Below, piece by piece: positions 59,502 through 64,000 of a stretch of DNA of 64,000 bases. Source of the DNA: Posidoniimonas polymericola (lineage in GTDB: Bacteria; Planctomycetota; Planctomycetia; Pirellulales; Lacipirellulaceae); assembly GCF_007859935.1 (NCBI RefSeq), contig NZ_SJPO01000005.1, forward strand, positions 310,001 to 374,000, written 5' to 3'. A program made the translations under genes and the position numbers. The notes beneath the pieces were generated by a model that was not told the origin of the DNA, made no database searches, and saw nothing but the letters and a program-made list of their open reading frames with translations. How positions within the stretch are numbered: the stretch's first letter is position 1; every line of letters starts with the position of its first letter.

Positions 59502-60531
59502 CCCGCCCTTCGACCGCTACGCCAAGCAGGTCCGCTTCGCCCCGATCGGCGAGCAGGGCCAGCAGCGGATCGCCGACTCCAGTGTGCTGGTGGTCGGCTG
59601 CGGCGCGCTCGGCTCGGTAGTCGCCGAGTCGCTGGTCCGCAGCGGCGTCGGCCGGGTGCGGCTGGTCGACCGCGACTTCCTCGAGCTCTCGAACCTCCAA
59701 CGCCAGACCCTCTACGACGAGGAGGATCTGGCTACAGGACTTCCGAAGGCGGTGCTCGCCGGCCGCCGGCTGGCGAAGATCAACAGCCAGGTCGCGGTCG
59801 ACGCCGTGGTGGCGGACGTCACGCACCACAACATGGCCGAGCTGGCTGCTGGCGTCGACGTGATCGTCGACGCGCTCGACAATTTCGAGACCCGCCTCCT
59901 GATCAACGACTACGCGGTCAGCACCGGCACGCCGTGGGTGTACGGCGGCTGCATCGGCGCCGAGGGCCAGGTGATGGCGATCCTGCCGGGCGAGACCCCG
60001 TGCCTGACCGCCCTGGTTCCCGAGCCCCCCGCGCCCGGCGAGTCGCCCACCTGCGACACCGCCGGCGTGATCGCCCCCGCGGTGAACGTGGTGGCGTCAT
60101 TCCAGGCGGCCGAGGCGCTCAAGCTGCTCTCCGGCGCCCGCAACGCCGTCAACCGCCGGCTCACCTCGATCGACCTGTGGCGCAACCGCGTCCGCATGCT
60201 CGACGTCTCGAAGCTGCACGCCGATGGGACCTGCCCGACCTGCCACGAGCGAGAATTCCCTTGGCTCCGCGGCGACCGCGGCAGCCAAGCCGTGGTGCTC
60301 TGCGGCCGCAACGCCGTGCAGCTCCGCGCCGCCGTACCGGGCGACGTCGACCTCGACGCGCTGGCCGCGCGGCTCCGGCCCGCCGGCCCCGCGACCGTCA
60401 ACGCCTTCTTGCTGCGGCTACAAGCTGGCGTGCACACGCTGACCCTCTTCCGCGACGGCCGCTGCATCGTTTCCGGCACGGACGACCCGGCCAAGGCCCG
60501 CTCGCTGGTGGCGCAGCACCTCGGCAGCTAG
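59494..60531 (+). CDS. ThiF/MoeB-family adenylyltransferase (E1-like)
   Basis: 345 residues. The nucleotide-binding segment VLVVGCGALGSVVAESLVRS is followed by VRLVDRDFLELSNLQRQTLY and the catalytic-type KAVLAGRRLAKINSQVAVDA, VDVIVDALDNFETRLLINDY. A CPTCHEREF zinc-type pair comes next, then a small C-terminal ubiquitin-fold-like or rhodanese-like tail (VNAFLLRLQAGVHTLTLFRD). It probably activates the C-terminus of a sulfur-carrier protein for thiamin or molybdopterin synthesis. Its start lies inside the uvrA-type gene. No carrier-protein gene is adjacent. Confidence 0.92.
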   Translation: MSSPPFDRYAKQVRFAPIGEQGQQRIADSSVLVVGCGALGSVVAESLVRSGVGRVRLVDRDFLELSNLQRQTLYDEEDLATGLPKAVLAGRRLAKINSQVAVDAVVADVTHHNMAELAAGVDVIVDALDNFETRLLINDYAVSTGTPWVYGGCIGAEGQVMAILPGETPCLTALVPEPPAPGESPTCDTAGVIAPAVNVVASFQAAEALKLLSGARNAVNRRLTSIDLWRNRVRMLDVSKLHADGTCPTCHEREFPWLRGDRGSQAVVLCGRNAVQLRAAVPGDVDLDALAARLRPAGPATVNAFLLRLQAGVHTLTLFRDGRCIVSGTDDPAKARSLVAQHLGS

Positions 60532-60644
60532 CCGGGGAAATCCCGTCTCGAGTGCGCGACTGCTTGACCCGCGGCAAAGTTGAAGGCGGAACGGGAGCCG
60601 GTTCGCCTGAATGGCTCCCCCACTCCCCTCAGGCGCCAACCACC

Positions 60645-62030
60645 ATGATTCCCCTGCGATGCTGCGGCCTGCTTCTCGCAACGCTTGCCGCCACTTTCCC
60701 AGCTCCCGCGAAAGCAGCCGAGCGGCCGAACGTAATCGTCATCATGTCGGACGACCAGGGCGCGGCCGACGCGGGGTGCTACGGCGCAACCGACGTGCAG
60801 ACGCCGGCGCTCGACGCGCTCGCCGGCCGCGGCGTGCGGTTCACGCAGTTTTACTCCGCCGCGCCGGTCTGCTCGCCATCGCGGGCGGCGCTGTTGACCG
60901 GCCGGTACCCGTGGCAGGTCGGCATGGCGGGCAACGGCTCGCCGCCGCCGAGCGAGGAGCACGACAACTCCGACGCGTTCGGCGGCCGGGGGCTGCCGGT
61001 CGACGGGTTCACCATGGCCCGGATGTTCCAGCAGGCGGGCTACGCCACCGCCCACATCGGCAAGTGGCACCTAGGGATCGGCGTCGGGACCCAGCCGCTG
61101 CAGCAGGGGTTCGACTACTCCTTCGGCTTCCTCGGCGGCTGCATCGACAACTACTCGCACTTCGACTACTGGGGCGGCCCCAACCGGCACGACCTGTGGG
61201 AGAACGGCCGGCGGGTGCGGCTGCCGGGGAAGTACTTCCCCGACCTGCTGGTCGACCACGCCGCCGAGTTCATTGACGACCACGGCGACCGGCCTTTCTT
61301 CATGTACTTCGCCATCAACGTGCCACACTACCCCTACCAGGGCGAACCGAAGTGGGTCGACTACTACCAACAGCAGGGAACCCCCTACCCTCGGAACCTC
61401 TACGCCGCCTGGCTGTCGACGCTCGACGACCGGCTGGCGGCGCTGATGAAGCACCTGGACGATCGCGGCCTGCGCGAGAACACCGTCGTCGTGTACCAGG
61501 CCGACAACGGCTACTCGACCGAGCAGCGCGCGCACAACGGCGGCGGCAGCAGCGGCCGGTACCGCGGCGCCAAGTTCAGCCTCTTCGAGGGGGGCACGCG
61601 GCTGCCGGCGGTCCTCTCCTGGCCCGGTCATCTCCCGGAGGGCGAGGTCCGCGACCAGCTGACCCACGGCTGCGACTGGCTGCCGACGCTGGCCGAGCTG
61701 TGCGGCGTCGAGGTTGACGCCTCACTGCCGCTCGACGGCGAGAGCCTGGTCGACGTCGTCCGCTCGGCCGACGCGCCGACCCCGCACGACGCCGTGTGCT
61801 GGCGGTTCCAGGACCAGTGGGCCGTCCGGCAGGGGCGGTGGAAGCTGATGCACCAGCCGCGCGGCTACGATAAGTCGCCCCAGCCCGAACTCGTCGACGG
61901 CAAGTGGTTCCTCGCCGACATCGACGCCGACCCAAGCGAGGCGACCAACCTGGCGGCCGACCACCCCGAGGTCGTCGAGCAGCTGCGTAGGCTGTACGAG
62001 TCCCGCTACGCCACCAACCGCGGCGACTGA
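60645..62030 (+). CDS. Exported formylglycine-type sulfatase
   Basis: 461 residues from the ATG that opens a signal peptide (MIPLRCCGLLLATLAATFPA). The active-site Cys76 in VCSPSRAALLTGRYPWQ is converted to formylglycine by a maturase. Metal ligands include Asp36 and Asp37 (VIVIMSDDQGA) and YQADNGYSTEQRAHNGG. The C-terminus is complete (KWFLADIDADPSEATNLAAD). It removes sulfate from sulfated polysaccharides outside the cytoplasm. No sulfatase maturase is nearby. It is a single gene, 113 bases after the E1-like gene. Confidence 0.95.
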   Translation: MIPLRCCGLLLATLAATFPAPAKAAERPNVIVIMSDDQGAADAGCYGATDVQTPALDALAGRGVRFTQFYSAAPVCSPSRAALLTGRYPWQVGMAGNGSPPPSEEHDNSDAFGGRGLPVDGFTMARMFQQAGYATAHIGKWHLGIGVGTQPLQQGFDYSFGFLGGCIDNYSHFDYWGGPNRHDLWENGRRVRLPGKYFPDLLVDHAAEFIDDHGDRPFFMYFAINVPHYPYQGEPKWVDYYQQQGTPYPRNLYAAWLSTLDDRLAALMKHLDDRGLRENTVVVYQADNGYSTEQRAHNGGGSSGRYRGAKFSLFEGGTRLPAVLSWPGHLPEGEVRDQLTHGCDWLPTLAELCGVEVDASLPLDGESLVDVVRSADAPTPHDAVCWRFQDQWAVRQGRWKLMHQPRGYDKSPQPELVDGKWFLADIDADPSEATNLAADHPEVVEQLRRLYESRYATNRGD

Positions 62031-62048
62031 CCCAGGGCATTCCCCGCG

Positions 62049-63035
62049 TCAGCCGACTGCCGCCGTCGACTCTCCGGCGAGGCGTTGCTCGAGGTTGTCA
62101 AACGATCCGGTCCAGCCCATCGTCATCCCGGTGCGTTCGGACGTGAACGCCTGCAGCTCCGCGGCGGTACGCGCGCCCTGAGGCGTGCTCGCCACCGTGA
62201 CGCGGGTGCGATTGGGGGTCTCTGCGGCGAGCGAGATGGAGGTCAGCAGCGTGGCCGGGAACTCGGGCGACATCGGGTGGCGGCCCGGACTGCCCTGCTC
62301 ATCGCAAAACGACTGCGTGTAGGCGATGCGGGTTGGGGGCTCGACCTCGAGGTACTCGAAGCACGCGTAAATAGTCGGCCGTTGGTCGCCAAACATCTTA
62401 TTCCGAGCCGAGCCGCCGGCGCGGATGTCGGCCTCGGCGAACTCCATCTGAAAGCCGGCCGGGGGGAGCCACGCGGCGAGCTGTTGCGGGTCGGTCCAGG
62501 CGGCGAACACGGCGTCGATCGGCGCCTCGACCGTGCGGTTGATGACGAACACCTCGTCGCCGCTCTGCTGCTTCTCGACGTACTCGGCCAGCCGGTCCCA
62601 GGTCGAGTTGCCGTTGGCCTGCTTGATCATCTTCTTGATCTCGGCGGCCGCCTCGGCCGTCTCGAGCGCGAAGGTCATCTCCATCCGGGTTTGGCCCTGC
62701 TCCTTGAAAAACAGCACCGTGACGCGGAACAGCGGGGGCCGGTCGTCATTGCCGCCGTGGTCGTAGACTAACTTCTCGTGTTCCACGACCTCGTAGTACA
62801 GTGTCCTGTTCTCGTAGTCCGTGCCGTCGGGCCCGTGCATGGTGTACGACCAGTGCCCCCCCGGCCGCAGGTCCTTGGAGTGGGTGGTGATGGTGAACCC
62901 GCGCGGGCCCCACCACTGGGCTACCTGCTCGGGATCGGTCCAGGCATCCCACACCAGAGCGACCGGCGCGTCGTACACCCGGTTGATGTAGATCTCATTT
63001 GCTTTTTCGTCCGTCGCTTTTTGTTCGGGGGGCAT
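62049..63035 (-). CDS. Tandem AHSA1/SRPBCC-domain protein
   Basis: 328 residues made of two AHSA1-type SRPBCC domains. First: NEIYINRVYDAPVALVWDAW, WWGPRGFTITTHSKDLRPGG. Second: VFVINRTVEAPIDAVFAAWT, PPAGFQMEFAEADIRAGGSA. Each has the deep hydrophobic pocket typical of the fold. Its first 41 bases lie within the end of the ArsR gene, so the two are co-translated. ArsR-linked SRPBCC proteins are common, but their ligands are mostly unknown. Confidence 0.93.
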   Translation of the reverse strand: MPPEQKATDEKANEIYINRVYDAPVALVWDAWTDPEQVAQWWGPRGFTITTHSKDLRPGGHWSYTMHGPDGTDYENRTLYYEVVEHEKLVYDHGGNDDRPPLFRVTVLFFKEQGQTRMEMTFALETAEAAAEIKKMIKQANGNSTWDRLAEYVEKQQSGDEVFVINRTVEAPIDAVFAAWTDPQQLAAWLPPAGFQMEFAEADIRAGGSARNKMFGDQRPTIYACFEYLEVEPPTRIAYTQSFCDEQGSPGRHPMSPEFPATLLTSISLAAETPNRTRVTVASTPQGARTAAELQAFTSERTGMTMGWTGSFDNLEQRLAGESTAAVG

Positions 63036-63390
63036 TTTTGTTGCTCTTTTCTTGTTCGGCCTGCGCGGCGGTTACCGATTTGAGGTACTCGTCGAGTCGG
63101 TCGAGGCTCTCTTCCCACAACTGCCGGTACTGCTCGAGCCACTGGTTGACGTCCTGCAGGGCCTCGGGCTTGAGGCTGCAGGGGCGCCGTTGGCCGTCGC
63201 GCGACTTCTCGACCAAGCCGGCCTTCTCCAGCACTTTCACGTGCTTGGTAACCGCCGGCAGGCTCATCTCGGTGAGGAACGGCGCTGCCAGGTCCGAGAC
63301 GCACGCCTCGCCCTCGGCTAGGCGTGCGAGCATCGCCCGGCGGGTCGGGTCGGCGAGGGCCGAGAACTTCTGGCTGAGCAGGTCGGGCAT
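62995..63390 (-). CDS. ArsR-family transcriptional regulator
   Basis: 131 residues with a winged helix-turn-helix: SALADPTRRAMLARLAEGEA, then VSDLAAPFLTEMSLPAVTKH for recognition, and VLEKAGLVEKSRDGQRRPCS for the wing. No cysteine metal-binding cluster is present, so it is not a metal sensor of the classical type. The C-terminus is a helix with a basic end. It overlaps the SRPBCC gene by 41 bases. A dyad just upstream of its start suggests that it represses its own operon. Confidence 0.94.
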   Translation of the reverse strand: MPDLLSQKFSALADPTRRAMLARLAEGEACVSDLAAPFLTEMSLPAVTKHVKVLEKAGLVEKSRDGQRRPCSLKPEALQDVNQWLEQYRQLWEESLDRLDEYLKSVTAAQAEQEKSNKNAPRTKSDGRKSK

Positions 63391-63403
63391 GATGAACCAC
63401 TTA

Positions 63404-63425
63404 GTTAATTAACCTATCGGTTAAC
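63404..63425. promoter_or_regulatory. Candidate ArsR operator
   Basis: The palindrome GTTAATTAAC (63404-63413) runs into TTAACCTATCGGTTAA (63409-63424), a 6-4-6 perfect dyad. It is an AT-rich patch in a GC-rich background, 14-34 bases upstream of the ArsR start. Autoregulation is inferred. Confidence 0.55.
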
Positions 63426-63592
63426 AATACCGCCGGGTTGAGGGCCTGTCAACAAGACCCGTTCTGGCAGTCACCCCACGCGTGCTCGACCGCATGACGG
63501 TCTGCGTCGAGCGGGACCAGCCGACAAGCATGCTACGTTTGAGAGATAACAGTAACGTTGCCCGGAACCCACCTTCTACCCTGCCGACCGCC

Positions 63593-63820
63593 ATGCTCGC
63601 CAAGCTGTTTCTGGTGTCGTTCGCGTTCCTAGTCGGCTACGCGCTCTTGATGTACGCGTTCTGGGCCCATGACCAGGCGATGCCCGCGTTCTGGCAGAGC
63701 CTGTGGTTCTGGGGCCTGTACATCGCGGTGTTGGTGGCGCCGCTACGTTGGACCGGCTACGACGACTCATGGATGACCGACTTCGGCGGGCACGACGGCT
63801 TCGACCTCGGCGACGACTAG
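63593..63820 (+). CDS. Small two-helix membrane protein of unknown function
   Basis: 75 residues. Two hydrophobic helices (FLVSFAFLVGYALLMYAFWA and LWFWGLYIAVLVAPL) flank a short His/Gln loop, and the tail is acidic (GGHDGFDLGDD). An in-frame extension of 37 residues upstream is unlikely to be translated because it lacks a ribosome site and a hydrophobic start. No family is recognised. Confidence 0.65.
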   Translation: MLAKLFLVSFAFLVGYALLMYAFWAHDQAMPAFWQSLWFWGLYIAVLVAPLRWTGYDDSWMTDFGGHDGFDLGDD

Positions 63821-63829
63821 ACCCATCCT

Positions 63830-64000
63830 CTAGGGCCACTCGGCAGGGCGTTTGTCGAGGAACGCCTGCAGCCCCTGCTGGGCCGACTCGGTGGTCCGCG
63901 CAGTCGCCGCGGCGATGGCGCCGCTAGTGAGCTGGGTCTCGAGCTGCTCTCCGATAGTCTCCAGCAGCAGCCGCTTGGTGAGCTGCAGCGACTCGGGCGC
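63830..64000 (-). CDS. Enoyl-CoA hydratase/isomerase-like protein, C-terminal fragment
   Basis: Only the last 56 residues lie in the window: a helix (ESLQLTKRLLLETIGEQLET) and the terminal TESAQQGLQAFLDKRPAEWP. The ending GLQAFLDKRPAEW is typical of the crotonase-fold enoyl-CoA hydratase/isomerase family, where the last helix packs against the trimer partner. The catalytic region is outside the window, so substrate and activity cannot be judged. Confidence 0.65.
   Translation of the reverse strand, partial: APESLQLTKRLLLETIGEQLETQLTSGAIAAATARTTESAQQGLQAFLDKRPAEWP

Overview
The window is about 64 kb of GC-rich bacterial chromosome. It almost certainly comes from a planctomycete, probably of the Pirellulales/Lacipirellulaceae type. 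The evidence is a PSCyt/DUF1549/DUF1553 gene followed by a DUF1501 gene, a PEP-CTERM protein, an SHD1 protein, a formylglycine-type sulfatase, two membrane-linked Hanks kinases and many secreted proteins of unknown function. Housekeeping genes are scattered singly (icd, hemL, tsaB, yidC, mnmE, trxA, ligA, a uvrA paralogue, one tRNA-Asn), as is common in this phylum. No phage, transposon, CRISPR array or rRNA operon was seen.

Layout. 1-8.2 kb: PSCyt-DUF1501 pair, a gingipain-family (C25) peptidase, a PEP-CTERM protein, two tiny basic proteins with the same C-terminal tail on either side of a receiver-like protein, and a Tat-exported sugar-isomerase-like protein. 8.3-15 kb: icd, a ZIP transporter, a Cache-sensor kinase, tRNA-Asn, an anti-sigma/antagonist pair and two small membrane proteins. 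15-25.7 kb: an acyl-CoA-synthetase-like ligase, secreted proteins, a HEAT-repeat protein, an SH3-domain protein, a second kinase, hemL, tsaB and a phosphoesterase. 25.8-39 kb: a YidC carrying an extra PDZ-like domain, a large SHD1 protein, mnmE, an M28-PDZ peptidase, a glycine-rich secreted protein, a coiled-coil protein and two thioredoxin-fold proteins. 39.2-40.9 kb: a low-GC island with two accessory genes and a cluster of overlapping inverted repeats. 41-44 kb: a complete TRAP transporter (dctP-dctQ-dctM).

44-53.7 kb is the most system-like part. Five co-directional genes encode two circularly permuted ATP-grasp domains, two alpha-E domains, two transglutaminase-like domains and one DUF2126 domain, with two of the proteins being fusions and one stop/start overlap (TGATG). 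This is a known but biochemically unresolved gene group, thought to make and remove peptide or amide modifications. 54-64 kb: ligA, a UvrA-family ATPase overlapping a ThiF/MoeB-type E1, a sulfatase, an ArsR regulator overlapping a tandem SRPBCC protein, a small membrane protein and the end of an enoyl-CoA-hydratase-like gene.

The strongest leads are the ATP-grasp/alpha-E/transglutaminase cluster, the paired mini-proteins with an NGIHxRR tail (one only 59 residues long), the PDZ insertion in YidC, and three intergenic inverted-repeat structures. Long open frames opposite yidC, ligA, uvrA and the 48-50 kb gene are high-GC phantoms.
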